DNA of 64,000 bases from Clostridium sp. OS1-26. GTDB taxonomy: Bacteria > Bacillota > Clostridia > Clostridiales > Clostridiaceae. A program made the position numbers and the translations under genes. The notes under the pieces were generated by a model. The model was not told the DNA's origin, made no database searches, and worked only from the letters and a program-made list of their open reading frames with translations. Of this stretch, positions 18,351 through 26,833 are shown in pieces. Within the stretch, counting starts at the first letter, position 1; each line of letters begins with the position of its first letter. The stretch covers positions 124,001-188,000 of the forward strand of contig NZ_CP133264.1 in NCBI RefSeq assembly GCF_030915445.1, given 5' to 3'.

Positions 18351-18986
18351 CTATTTTTTCATAGGATAAACATTAACTTTATTCTCTGGAATATTGAATA
18401 AATCAACCACTGCCTTAGTTATTCTAAGTGCAGTAACTTTATCTTCAGCGCCTTCAGCTACAACACAGATTCCTGAAACCTTTGGCTTATAGGTTTTAAC
18501 TATAAGAGGCTTGGACTTATCACCCTCATTTGTTACAACAACAGTGCTTCCGTTATTCTTCTGTGTGGTATTTCTAGTTCCGCCTTCATTGTCTTTTTCT
18601 TCCGTATTACTTGTTGAATCATTTATATTTACTGCAGGAACCTGCTCTTCTCCACTCTCAAAACTAACCATAACCTCTACTTTACCGACACCTTCAATTT
18701 TTTCTAAAGTATCTTTTAACTTTTGTTGAATTGTATTTTCATAATCTTGCGCCGATCTATCGTTACTTGTCTGTTGGTCAGTTTTACCTGCCTTATTTGC
18801 ACCTTTATTATCTCCAGTACCTAAACTTTGAATTCCAATTGTGTTAGATGTTTTAAAAAAGCTTACTGTTAAGACTATTAGAACTCCTGCTAATAGCATT
18901 ATAAGCAAATTAGCTACATTCTTTTTATCCGATGAGTTTTTCTCACTATCTTTAATAAGTTTCTCAAAAAACTTTTTAAAATCCAT
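18351..18986 (-). CDS. spoIIIAG: Stage III sporulation protein AG
   Basis: Forms a large ring in the intermembrane space of the SpoIIIA-SpoIIQ channel. 211 aa, one membrane helix (about 27-46), a low-complexity Asn/Asp/Gly-rich region (60-80), and a C-terminal ring-building domain with the conserved end VSGICVVAEGAEDKVTALRI. A 60-bp gap separates it from spoIIIAH. Ribosome site GGAGAGG. Confidence 0.94.
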   Translation of the reverse strand: MDFKKFFEKLIKDSEKNSSDKKNVANLLIMLLAGVLIVLTVSFFKTSNTIGIQSLGTGDNKGANKAGKTDQQTSNDRSAQDYENTIQQKLKDTLEKIEGVGKVEVMVSFESGEEQVPAVNINDSTSNTEEKDNEGGTRNTTQKNNGSTVVVTNEGDKSKPLIVKTYKPKVSGICVVAEGAEDKVTALRITKAVVDLFNIPENKVNVYPMKK

Positions 18987-19033
18987 ATGGTCCTCTCCTT
19001 CTTATCTTTTAATCTTATAAAAGTTAATCAATT

Positions 19034-19623
19034 TTATATTTTGTATACTTGTATTACGTCCTTTGAGACATTAAGCTCATCACCTAAGTATTTCTTTATA
19101 GCCTGGCTTTTTTCGTTATTGATTTGTTTATCACCGTTATCAACAGTCTTACTTTCATCACCTATTTTTATTTTTTTTATTCTTTCTATACTTCCATCCT
19201 TAACTCCTACTTTTATATCTTTTATAACAAGTTTATCATTATTATCATCATAGGAAGCTTCAACTTGTACTTTATAATTATTATCTGGATATTTTTCTTT
19301 TAGCTTTTTTTCGCAGTTAGTCTGAAGATTAAGTTTAAATACTTCTAAAGTGTCTTTTATATTCTTTTCTTTATATTTTTGAAACTCATTTTCCGTTTTT
19401 TTGCATCAAAGGATTGAATAGCATTGCTTGTATAGGTGTTTATATCAAAATTTCTATCAAAAACTTTTATTAAGGGATTTATAAAAACTGTAATCAAAAT
19501 TAAACCTAGTACAAACTTTGCATACTTTTTTAAACTGTTATCTGGAAGAATTATCTCTACAGCAGTTATGAAAAACACAGCAGTACAAATGCCTATAAGC
19601 CATTCCCTTAGAGCTTGTAACAA
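19034..19623 (-). pseudogene. spoIIIAF: Stage III sporulation protein AF, one-base frameshift
   Basis: Two-helix membrane protein of the SpoIIIA complex. The first 77 codons give MLQALREWLIGICTAVFFIT followed by a second helix (KFVLGLILITVFINPLI), as in the family. The frame breaks in a run of seven A on the coding strand (19396-19402, T7 on plus). An eighth A restores a normal cytoplasmic-side domain reading TENEFQKYKEKNIKDTLEVF and ending DVIQVYKI at 19034. The full protein would be 196 aa, the usual size. The intact downstream reading frame with no other stop argues for a sequencing error or very recent mutation. Confidence 0.9.
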
Positions 19624-19651
19624 TGTTTATCACCTTCTTTCCTATGTTCTT

Positions 19652-20815
19652 TTATCCTCCTATCATTACCTTACCTGCTGATGCTATTATAGCTACCATT
19701 ATGAAAAACATAACTGATACACTGATAAGGCAAGCTGTCACCAGTACAAGAGAGTCTCCAGCTGCGCTTATGCAATTTACTAATCTGCTATCACTTATAG
19801 GTTCTATTAATGCCGCAGTAAATTTGTATAAAAGTGACATTATGAGTAACTTAATTATTGGGAACAGCACTATAGCAATTAATATGACAAGTCCTAAGCT
19901 GCTTAGTGCATTTTTTAATAAAATTGAGTAACCAGCTACTGTTGATACGGCATCTGAAAGACTCTTTCCAACTATAGGTACAAAATTGTCTACAGCGAAT
20001 TTTGCTGTTTTTGCAGTAACTTCATCGATAGTTTTAGCTGTAATTCCTCTTATCGTAATTATTCCTATGAATATTGTCATTACAATGCCTTGTCCCCACA
20101 TAGCTATTTGATTTAAAAGTTTTGTAAGTTTACTAATTTTGTATTCTTCAGACATATTGTTCACAAACTGTAATACAAAAGTCATGCATATTATTGGTAT
20201 TATTATGTCCATAAATATTTTTGCACTTATGGTTATCGTTCCTATTATAATAGGGTCCATAACTGCTGCTTCCACAAATCCTCCTACGCTTGCAATAAGC
20301 ATTATAAGGATTGGCACAATAGCAGTCATAAAGTCTGTCATTTCCTTCATCGTAGATCTTGCTGTATCTACTCCTATATAAAAGCTTTTAGCCATTACTA
20401 TTATAAGTAGAGAGTAACACGCAAAATAAGCTATGTTAGATAGGCTTTCACCACTAAAGGCCTTTTGCAAATTAGTAAGAAGTGCACATATAAGTGCAAT
20501 TACCACTAATAGTGCTAATAACTTTAATGATGCAGCAATCTCTTTAAACATATATATGCCTAACGCATTAAGTAGCTTTTTTGTGGATACTTTACCATCT
20601 CCAGTTTTCATAAAATCCTTTACATATGTTTTTGCTTCAATATCTTTAAGCAGTTCATATTTTGTTTTCATATTGGAAATATAATCATAAAATTTCTCTA
20701 TTTGTTCAGTTTCAACTTTTTCACGAGTATCTGTTTTAATGTTATTAACCTCTAATGCCTTCACATTAAAGGATGTTACAAAAATCATAAGTAAAACTAA
20801 TATAATCTTCTTCAT
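19652..20815 (-). CDS. spoIIIAE: Stage III sporulation protein AE
   Basis: Polytopic membrane protein of the SpoIIIA channel, needed for sigma-G activity in the forespore. About 387 aa with an N-terminal signal-like segment and seven or more hydrophobic stretches after residue 85. The motif CISAAGDSLVLVTACL near the C-terminus is typical. Start taken at 20815 (MKKIILVLL), preceded by AGGTGTTAACT; the reading can be extended three codons to a GTG. Confidence 0.95.
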   Translation of the reverse strand: MKKIILVLLMIFVTSFNVKALEVNNIKTDTREKVETEQIEKFYDYISNMKTKYELLKDIEAKTYVKDFMKTGDGKVSTKKLLNALGIYMFKEIAASLKLLALLVVIALICALLTNLQKAFSGESLSNIAYFACYSLLIIVMAKSFYIGVDTARSTMKEMTDFMTAIVPILIMLIASVGGFVEAAVMDPIIIGTITISAKIFMDIIIPIICMTFVLQFVNNMSEEYKISKLTKLLNQIAMWGQGIVMTIFIGIITIRGITAKTIDEVTAKTAKFAVDNFVPIVGKSLSDAVSTVAGYSILLKNALSSLGLVILIAIVLFPIIKLLIMSLLYKFTAALIEPISDSRLVNCISAAGDSLVLVTACLISVSVMFFIMVAIIASAGKVMIGG

Positions 20816-20824
20816 AGTTAACAC

Positions 20825-21208
20825 CTACATAATCTTTAGAATTGACTGTAATACAGCCATAAGTATAGGAATTGCCAACACTAAAATAAGTATTTTTCCT
20901 GCAAACTCCACTTTAGCCCCTAAGCTTCCTTGTCCGGCATCTCTACATAATTCACCGCAAAAGGAGGCTAAATAAGCAATGGCTAATATTTTAAATACAG
21001 TAGTTAAATATATAAAATCTATATTAGCTTTAGCTGCTAGCTGTTGTAAAAATTGGAGTACTGCGGTTATCTTTGTTATCATAAATAAGAATATCATGAC
21101 CCCAACAGCCATGCTTATATATACTGCAAAATCTTCTCTTCTCTCTTTGAAAAGCAGTACAATAAATAATGCCATAAACGCAAAAGCAACTATTTTGATT
21201 ATTTCCAT
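20825..21208 (-). CDS. spoIIIAD: Stage III sporulation protein AD
   Basis: 127-aa membrane protein with four hydrophobic helices, paralogous to SpoIIIAC; both are integral components of the channel base. The motif LTTVFKILAIAYLASFCGEL is family-typical. GGAGGAAGCT precedes ATG at 21208. spoIIIAE starts 9 bp after its stop. Confidence 0.95.
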   Translation of the reverse strand: MEIIKIVAFAFMALFIVLLFKERREDFAVYISMAVGVMIFLFMITKITAVLQFLQQLAAKANIDFIYLTTVFKILAIAYLASFCGELCRDAGQGSLGAKVEFAGKILILVLAIPILMAVLQSILKIM

Positions 21209-21233
21209 AGCTTCCTCCTTTCAGTCGGAACAC

Positions 21234-21294
21234 CGGGTGATTTTGCTCGTTTCCAACAGCAAAATTACCCGTTAAAGTCCATTTAGGACTTTAA
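21234..21294 (-). other. Two adjacent hairpins between spoIIIAC and spoIIIAD
   Basis: CGGGTGATTTTGCT (21234-21247) pairs with AGCAAAATTACCCG (21258-21271) with one mismatch, and TTAAAGTCC (21272-21280) pairs with GGACTTTAA (21286-21294). They fill most of the 90-bp gap. There is no T-run after either, so they look like RNA stability or processing structures. Confidence 0.7.
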
Positions 21295-21298
21295 CCTC

Positions 21299-21496
21299 CT
21301 AAAGTTGAAACATTGTTCTTACTGTAGTAAATAGCTTGTTTACTAAATTTATTACCATCATTAAAACTATTAATATACCAGCTAAATTTGTTACTACAGC
21401 ATAATCTCCTTTTCCACTAGCTTCTAATACTTTATTTATAATTATTACAATTATACCTACACCAGCAATTTTAAATATTAAACTAATATCCAACAT
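21299..21496 (-). CDS. spoIIIAC: Stage III sporulation protein AC
   Basis: 65-aa protein with two membrane helices (about 5-22 and 33-58), typical in length and sequence (LIFKIAGVGIIVIIINKVLE). Similar to the first half of SpoIIIAD. A GGGGG-type site precedes ATG at 21496. Confidence 0.95.
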   Translation of the reverse strand: MLDISLIFKIAGVGIIVIIINKVLEASGKGDYAVVTNLAGILIVLMMVINLVNKLFTTVRTMFQL

Positions 21497-21529
21497 TTTA
21501 ATTACCCCCTTTTTTTACAAACATTATTT

Positions 21530-21690
21530 AGGCATCTGAAAGAAAATAACAAGTCAAAGATGCGACGAATATTTTGTGTCAGACAAGGAAGCAGGTTCCG
21601 CAGATAGTCAGCACTATCTAAGAATTCTGCGGTTGCAGTATGACGAAAAATAGACTAACATACTGACTAGTTATTTTTTGAAGATGCCTT
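21530..21690. repeat. Palindromic repeat F1, full copy inside the spoIIIA operon
   Basis: Arms AGGCATCTGAAAGAAAATAA and, in reverse complement, TAAGGCATCTTCAAAAAATA pair over about 25 bases. Inner arms ATTTTGTGTCAGACAAGG and a GCAGTATGACGAAAAAT region, plus a central stem CCGCAGATAG...CTATCT/CTGCGG, make an almost complete long hairpin. It fills the gap between spoIIIAB and spoIIIAC. Confidence 0.8.
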
Positions 21691-21697
21691 AGTTAGC

Positions 21698-22216
21698 CTA
21701 AACGAGTATTATAACTATAATGGCCCCCAGCGAAAATCCGAGGTATCTATACATCTTCACATTTTTACTCATCAAAATCTCTGAGTCTTTTATTCGCTTT
21801 TTTAAATTTTCTAAAGTAAGGTGAAATATTCTTTGTTGACCTTCTATGTCTGATTCTCCTAGAGTTTTTGAAAAATCCAATAATATATTCATATCATCTC
21901 TTTTTAGGTTCAAAATATCTTTTCTTCTATTTAATACATTACGGAATGCTTCATGTACATTGTTTACTTTATTATCAAATAATAGACATGACACTTCTTC
22001 GAATATTTTTTTAATTGGATACACACTTTTTTTAGATACATCTTCAATCGCTTCAGGCAAAGGAGTGTGGGTATATACTATTTCATTTTGAAGTTGATAA
22101 ATACATCTCTGGAGCTCTTCTAATTGTCTAGTTCTCTTTTTAAACTTCGCTGAATAAATAAACCCTATTCCTGTGGATGCGGCTAGAATCATAATACAAC
22201 CTAGAAATTTTAACAT
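21698..22216 (-). CDS. spoIIIAB: Stage III sporulation protein AB
   Basis: 172-aa membrane-associated protein, with an N-terminal helix (about 2-20), a long cytoplasmic helical domain similar to the first domain of GspF, and a C-terminal helix (YLGFSLGAIIVIILV). Motif LEELQRCIYQLQNEIVYTHT is typical. Begins 1 bp after spoIIIAA. Confidence 0.94.
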   Translation of the reverse strand: MLKFLGCIMILAASTGIGFIYSAKFKKRTRQLEELQRCIYQLQNEIVYTHTPLPEAIEDVSKKSVYPIKKIFEEVSCLLFDNKVNNVHEAFRNVLNRRKDILNLKRDDMNILLDFSKTLGESDIEGQQRIFHLTLENLKKRIKDSEILMSKNVKMYRYLGFSLGAIIVIILV

Positions 22217-22217
22217 T

Positions 22218-23144
22218 CTACCCCCTCCATATCACTGATTTAGTTGAAAAATCATATATACACTCTACGGTTCCAGCACCTTTCTTATTGCTTAAAACAA
22301 TAGCTCTTTTAAAGACATTATTTTCAACAATTTCTTTAAATACAGGTCTATTATATAAATCCTCTACATCATACCCGTGAATTGTAGTAATTAAACTTAC
22401 TCCTGAGTTAAGTGCATTTAAAATACTATCAATGTCCTTATAGGCCCCTATCTCGTCGCAAACTATAACATCTGGAGACATGCTTCTTATAGCCATCATT
22501 ATCCCTTCACTTTTTGGACATCCATCTAAAACATCTGTTCTAAGTCCAATATTAAGTTGAGGTATTCCATTAAAACATGCTCCTAATTCACTCCTTTCAT
22601 CAACTACACATACTTTTTTTCCTTCAAAAAACATCTTGTCCATACCATCTGAAATATTTCTTGTTATGTCTCTTATCAGTGTAGTTTTTCCGCACTTTGG
22701 TGGAGAAATTATTATAGTATTTATTACTTCATTGTTATTTATAATAAATTTCATTATAGAATCTGAACAACTTTTTACTTCTCTACAAATTCTAATATTA
22801 AGGGATGCAATGTTTTTTATAGTTTTAACTTCATTTTTTTCTATTACACACTTTCCGCATACACCGACTCTATGTCCACCTTTAATTGTTATATAGCCCT
22901 GTTTTAATTCTTCTTCAAAGGCATAAATAGAATAGTTGCTCATCCTTTGAATGATAGTTTTTAAGTCATCTGATCTTGGTGTATATTTGTTAACTATTTC
23001 TCTATTACCTACTTGAAAAACTAAAGGCTTGTCCGCTCTTATTCTGATTTCTTGAAGTGTCTTTGATTGAGCTAAATCTCCAAGAGCATCTTTAATACTT
23101 TGTGGTAAAATATTTAAAATTTCTTTTGTATCTATCTTTCTCAT
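22218..23144 (-). CDS. spoIIIAA: Stage III sporulation protein AA, secretion ATPase
   Basis: Only soluble enzyme of the complex: a GspE/VirB11-like ATPase. Walker A PPKCGKTTLIRD, acidic box VVDERSELGACFNG and Walker B region DVIVCDEIGAYKD are present. 308 aa is normal. GGAGATGAGAAAG at the start; the reading uses ATG at 23144. First gene of the eight-gene operon, which in Bacillus is sigma-E dependent and SpoIIID-repressed. Confidence 0.96.
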   Translation of the reverse strand: MRKIDTKEILNILPQSIKDALGDLAQSKTLQEIRIRADKPLVFQVGNREIVNKYTPRSDDLKTIIQRMSNYSIYAFEEELKQGYITIKGGHRVGVCGKCVIEKNEVKTIKNIASLNIRICREVKSCSDSIMKFIINNNEVINTIIISPPKCGKTTLIRDITRNISDGMDKMFFEGKKVCVVDERSELGACFNGIPQLNIGLRTDVLDGCPKSEGIMMAIRSMSPDVIVCDEIGAYKDIDSILNALNSGVSLITTIHGYDVEDLYNRPVFKEIVENNVFKRAIVLSNKKGAGTVECIYDFSTKSVIWRG

Positions 23145-23207
23145 CTCCTTTCTTTATATTAATTTCTATTTTAATTACTCAGAAATTATTCCAAATAAAT
23201 AAAAAAT

Positions 23208-23406
23208 TTTATCCGATGACTACCCACTCTAATACTCCCATCGCGCTCTATGAAAGCGATTCACACAAAATCAGAAATTTTGTTTCTCTGCTTGCACTCT
23301 GTGAAAGCGGGAGTAAAGAGCGGCTATGTCCCTGGATTCGTTCAACTAAGAATCAGATGGGGGTTAAATGCCTAAATGGCATTTAACCCCCACCTGATTC
23401 AAGTTT
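23208..23406. repeat. Intergenic repeat F2, long copy upstream of spoIIIAA
   Basis: Shares with 2286-2420 the blocks TATCCGATGACTACCC, CTCTAATACTCCC, CGGGAGTAAAGAGCGGCTA and TCCCTGGAT. It carries extra inserts: a CGCTC...GAGCG-type hairpin and a perfect stem GGGGGTTAAATGCC...GGCATTTAACCCCC (23349-23362 and 23369-23382). The 404-bp gap 23145-23548 contains only this, a terminator and a degenerate copy. Confidence 0.75.
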
Positions 23407-23424
23407 CACTTCATAACCAAATAA

Positions 23425-23466
23425 AAAATACCACATAAATGAGTAACCTCATTTATGTGGTATTAA
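23425..23466 (-). terminator. Strong hairpin after the CD1247-type gene
   Basis: A 17-bp perfect stem, AATACCACATAAATGAG with its complement (23427-23443, 23448-23464), and a loop of four bases. On the minus strand it is followed by TTTTTATTTGG. Confidence 0.85.
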
Positions 23467-23484
23467 AATAACTTATTCAATAAA

Positions 23485-23548
23485 CTTCCACTCTAATACT
23501 TCTATTTTTGCTAGAAGTATAAAGTAATACCGCTCTGAATTCGTTCAA
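23485..23548. repeat. Degenerate F2 repeat fragment
   Basis: CACTCTAATACTTCT with its hairpin partner AGAAGTAT and the tail GAATTCGTTCAA match the F2 copy at 23208 in order but with many changes. It abuts the stop of the next gene. Confidence 0.5.
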
Positions 23549-23938
23549 TTATTCACAACAACAATTTTTAGTTGCTATTTTTTTATGGCAATTAGGACAT
23601 GTAATTTCTTCACCCTTAGCTATTATGTCCTTATCAACATACACAGTATCTCCACAGTTAGGACATTCAAGTTGGATAAAGTTATCACCTTCATCCTCAT
23701 ATAGCTCATAATCTTCATCATAAAAATCTTCTTGAAGTTCTGCTAGGTCTTCATCTATGGCATCTATGTATTCTTGAACAACTTTTTGGGATTCTGAGAT
23801 TTCAGATATTTCTACAGCTATGTCTTTAAGTACACTAACAATTTCTGTTAATATTCTTCCTTCCTTAGTGCTTTCATCGATACTTAATCCGTCAACTAAT
23901 CCGCTAAGATAAGAAACCTTTGACATAATAGAATTCAT
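23549..23938 (-). CDS. CD1247-type protein with C-terminal zinc ribbon
   Basis: 129-aa cytoplasmic protein. The N-terminal half (KVSYLSGLVDGLSID region, 6-75) is the helical domain found in a clostridial family named after C. difficile CD1247. An acidic linker rich in Glu and Asp follows (65-85), then CPNCG...CPNCHKK, a Cys4 zinc ribbon, and a terminal NCCCE. Precise role unknown. It is commonly located between spoIIIA and efp. ATG at 23938 after GGATGTGG. Confidence 0.82.
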   Translation of the reverse strand: MNSIMSKVSYLSGLVDGLSIDESTKEGRILTEIVSVLKDIAVEISEISESQKVVQEYIDAIDEDLAELQEDFYDEDYELYEDEGDNFIQLECPNCGDTVYVDKDIIAKGEEITCPNCHKKIATKNCCCE

Positions 23939-23979
23939 TTAACCACATCCTTAAATTTATTTTGCCATAATAGTATTCC

Positions 23980-24537
23980 TTAAACTCTTTCCATATATTC
24001 TCCAGTTCTTGTATCTATTCTTATAATTTCTCCTTCATTTACGAATATAGGAACCGGAACAACTGCTCCAGTCTCAACTGTAGCAGGTTTTAAAACATTT
24101 GTAGCTGTATTTCCTTTAACTCCTGGATCTGTTTGAGTTATCATTAATTCTACAAAGTTTGGAGCTTCTACTGAGAATGCTTCACCTTTAAAGAATTTTA
24201 TTACAGCAAACATATTTTCCTTTAAGAATTTTATAGCGCCTTCAACTTTCTCGTAATTCAAAGGAATTTGTTCAAAAGTTTCTTGATCCATGAAGTAATA
24301 TAATTCACCATCTGAATATAAGTACTGCATTTCTTTTCTTTCTATAACTGCTTCTTGAAGTTTTGCAGTTGGGTTAAAAGTTGTATCTGTAACTCCTCCA
24401 GTTATAACATTTCTAAGCTTTGTTCTAACGAAAGCTGCTCCTTTACCTGGTTTAACATGAAGAAACTCTATTACAGTAAACACTTGTCCATCTTGTTCAA
24501 AAGTAGTTCCTTTTCTTATTTCTCCTGCTGATATCAT
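23980..24537 (-). CDS. efp: Elongation factor P
   Basis: Ribosome-binding factor that relieves stalling at polyproline. 185 aa, three beta-barrel domains. [20 protein letters not shown] at the start, the loop [12 protein letters not shown] with the Lys that is modified in many species, and the C-terminal [13 protein letters not shown] are all conserved. GGAGGGATACACAA precedes the ATG. Confidence 0.97.
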   Translation of the reverse strand: MISAGEIRKGTTFEQDGQVFTVIEFLHVKPGKGAAFVRTKLRNVITGGVTDTTFNPTAKLQEAVIERKEMQYLYSDGELYYFMDQETFEQIPLNYEKVEGAIKFLKENMFAVIKFFKGEAFSVEAPNFVELMITQTDPGVKGNTATNVLKPATVETGAVVPVPIFVNEGEIIRIDTRTGEYMERV

Positions 24538-24605
24538 TTGTGTATCCCTCCAAAACTTTATTATTCATTTATTATATTATGACCTTTTACAGGTAATCAT
24601 ATATA

Positions 24606-25682
24606 CTATTCTATACATATTAAATGCTTAGGTGATTTTGAGAATATTTCTATTCCATCTTCTTTTACTAATAATATATCTTCTATTCTTACTCCACCAA
24701 AACCTGATATATAAATTCCTGGTTCATCTGTAACAACTATACCTGCTGGGAGTGGTTTATCATTTCTATATCCAACCGTTGGTGCTTCATGAATTTCTCT
24801 ACCTACTCCGTGACCTAAACCATGGCCAAAATATTCTCCATAACCTTTTTCTTTGATGTAATCTCTTGCAATTTTGTCAACTTCTATTGCAGGAACTCCT
24901 GGTTTAAAACCTTTTAAAGCTCTTTCCTGTGCTTCTAGTACAATATTATATATTTCAACCATTTTTTCAGATGGCTCACCTATAACAATTGTTCTTGTCA
25001 TATCTGAACAATATCCTTCATAAACGCACCCAAAATCAAGTGTTAAGAATTCTCCTTTATTAATAACCTTATCAGTAGCTTCTCCATGAGGTAAACTTGA
25101 TCTAACCCCTGATGCAATTATAGAAGGAAATGAAAGGTCTGTAGCCCCTAATTTTTTCATATAAAATTCAAGCTCAAGTCCTACTTCTCTTTCAGTCATT
25201 CCCGGTTTTATAAAACTAAGCATATGTTCGAAAGCCTTGTCAGCAATTTCTGCTGCTTTTCTCATAAGTACTATTTCGCTTTCGTCCTTTACAACTCTTA
25301 TTTCTTCAACTATACCTTCCATAGGAACAAATTCACAATTAAGTTTACTTTTATAAAGGCTGTATGTACCATAAGAAACTATATTTTCTTCAAATCCAAG
25401 CTTTTTAATATTATTTTTATTTATCAATTCTGATAGAAAGTCAGCAAAAGTAGTATTCTTACTATATTCTAATAGTTCATAATCTTTAACTTGTTGCTGT
25501 GCTTGTTCAGTAAATCTTGAATCTGTAATAAAAAATGCCTTATCAGTTGTTATTACTGAAAAGCTTTCATTTCCAGTAAATCCACTTAAATAATTTCTAT
25601 TATGATCTCCAATTAAAAGAACAGCATCTAATCCTTTTTTGCTCATTGCATCTCTTAATTTTCTCATTCTTTCTTTATACAT
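24606..25682 (-). CDS. Xaa-Pro aminopeptidase / dipeptidase, M24 family
   Basis: Dinuclear metallopeptidase that removes residues before proline. 358 aa: creatinase-like N domain (1-125), then the pita-bread domain with metal ligands in LDFGCVYEGYCSDMTRT, FGHGLGHGVGREIHE, DEPGIYI and GGVRIEDILLV. Located upstream of efp in the usual firmicute order (yqhT-efp). The 223 bp between it and the pilus genes carry no gene. PepP versus PepQ activity cannot be decided from sequence. Confidence 0.93.
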   Translation of the reverse strand: MYKERMRKLRDAMSKKGLDAVLLIGDHNRNYLSGFTGNESFSVITTDKAFFITDSRFTEQAQQQVKDYELLEYSKNTTFADFLSELINKNNIKKLGFEENIVSYGTYSLYKSKLNCEFVPMEGIVEEIRVVKDESEIVLMRKAAEIADKAFEHMLSFIKPGMTEREVGLELEFYMKKLGATDLSFPSIIASGVRSSLPHGEATDKVINKGEFLTLDFGCVYEGYCSDMTRTIVIGEPSEKMVEIYNIVLEAQERALKGFKPGVPAIEVDKIARDYIKEKGYGEYFGHGLGHGVGREIHEAPTVGYRNDKPLPAGIVVTDEPGIYISGFGGVRIEDILLVKEDGIEIFSKSPKHLICIE

Positions 25683-25905
25683 CTTATATTACCCCCATAT
25701 TTACGTAACGTGTAGCATTCACTATTACTTTCTCCAATTTATGTAACAATTATTCCTTATTAAACTTACAATTTAAGAAATAAACGCTCTATGTTTTCAC
25801 TTTTCAATATATAGACTACACAATACAGTTCTATTTGAACAATGTTATTTTATCAAAACTTGTGATTATTTGCAAATAATATTAATTTATTTGCTTTCAG
25901 ATTCT

Positions 25906-26322
25906 CTACTTGTTTTTTATAAAATCAATATTCACTTTAGTAGTGTTATTGCTGTTTTCATCTTTATTTATTTTTATATTATTAATACGTTGATAATTAT
26001 CTTTATTTTTTATATCTTCTAGTGTACTTTTAACTACAGAAATATCACCTAAGATTTCAAGTTCTACTGCTGCTTCTTTATTACTTTGAATTCTTAAACC
26101 GTTTATTTTAACCTTTTCTTTTTCACTTAACCCCTCTAATATCTCAGTAAATCCAAATTGTTTTAATTTGCTATTATCACTTTTATTTTCATCTATAACT
26201 CTTAATTTAGCCTCATTTTCAGCTATTTTTTCTCTAACATTGAAATTCTGCACAATTAAAAATAAAAATAATATTAAACACAGAATGACCATGATTGGCT
26301 TATAAATACTATTTTTAAACAT
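25906..26322 (-). CDS. PilO-like pilus assembly protein (divergent)
   Basis: 138 aa with one N-terminal membrane helix (about 9-25), a short coiled coil, then an alpha/beta domain rich in Lys, Asn and Ile. Size, single helix and position after a PilN-like gene suggest the PilO role in the inner-membrane PilMNO platform, but direct similarity is weak. Last gene of the pilus operon. Confidence 0.55.
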   Translation of the reverse strand: MFKNSIYKPIMVILCLILFLFLIVQNFNVREKIAENEAKLRVIDENKSDNSKLKQFGFTEILEGLSEKEKVKINGLRIQSNKEAAVELEILGDISVVKSTLEDIKNKDNYQRINNIKINKDENSNNTTKVNIDFIKNK

Positions 26323-26335
26323 ATATTTTCCCCTC

Positions 26336-26788
26336 TCACTTTAACTCCATATTTATTTTTATATTTCCCGGATTTTCACCACTCAGAAATAATATCTGTT
26401 TTATTATAAATTTATTTTTCATTTCTATTTCTTTTATGAGTAATTTATAATCTAATTTTGTTGAATCAAAATTTAGTTCTATTCTTCTTCCATCTATATA
26501 TATACTTTCATAATTGTCATATTCCTGTACGCTTGTTATATAGGTTAAGAATGTATCTAATGTTCTATTATTTTTGCTCTTCGTTTCATTCATTTGTTCA
26601 CTATCTTTCTTTTGTGGTACAAGTCTCTGATTAATTTCAGTATCTAAAAGCTTTTTTTTATTTGTATTTACAATCAACAGTTCCATAAGAATTAGGTCTA
26701 TTATAATAAATATACTTATAAAAACTTTCAGTAACTTTTTTCTCTTAACTTTTCTATCTTCTAAATACCACTCTGGCAAAAAATACAT
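26336..26788 (-). CDS. PilN-like pilus assembly protein (divergent)
   Basis: 150 aa. A short cytoplasmic N-terminus (about 20 residues, containing the highly basic KVKRKK), one membrane helix (about 21-43), a coiled coil and a small C-terminal domain, the PilN layout. It lies between PilM-like and PilO-like genes. Called by architecture and context rather than by strong motifs. Confidence 0.55.
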   Translation of the reverse strand: MYFLPEWYLEDRKVKRKKLLKVFISIFIIIDLILMELLIVNTNKKKLLDTEINQRLVPQKKDSEQMNETKSKNNRTLDTFLTYITSVQEYDNYESIYIDGRRIELNFDSTKLDYKLLIKEIEMKNKFIIKQILFLSGENPGNIKINMELK

Positions 26789-26833
26789 CTTTTCTATTTA
26801 AATCATCTCCTTATGATGCCTAAGCTTTAAACT

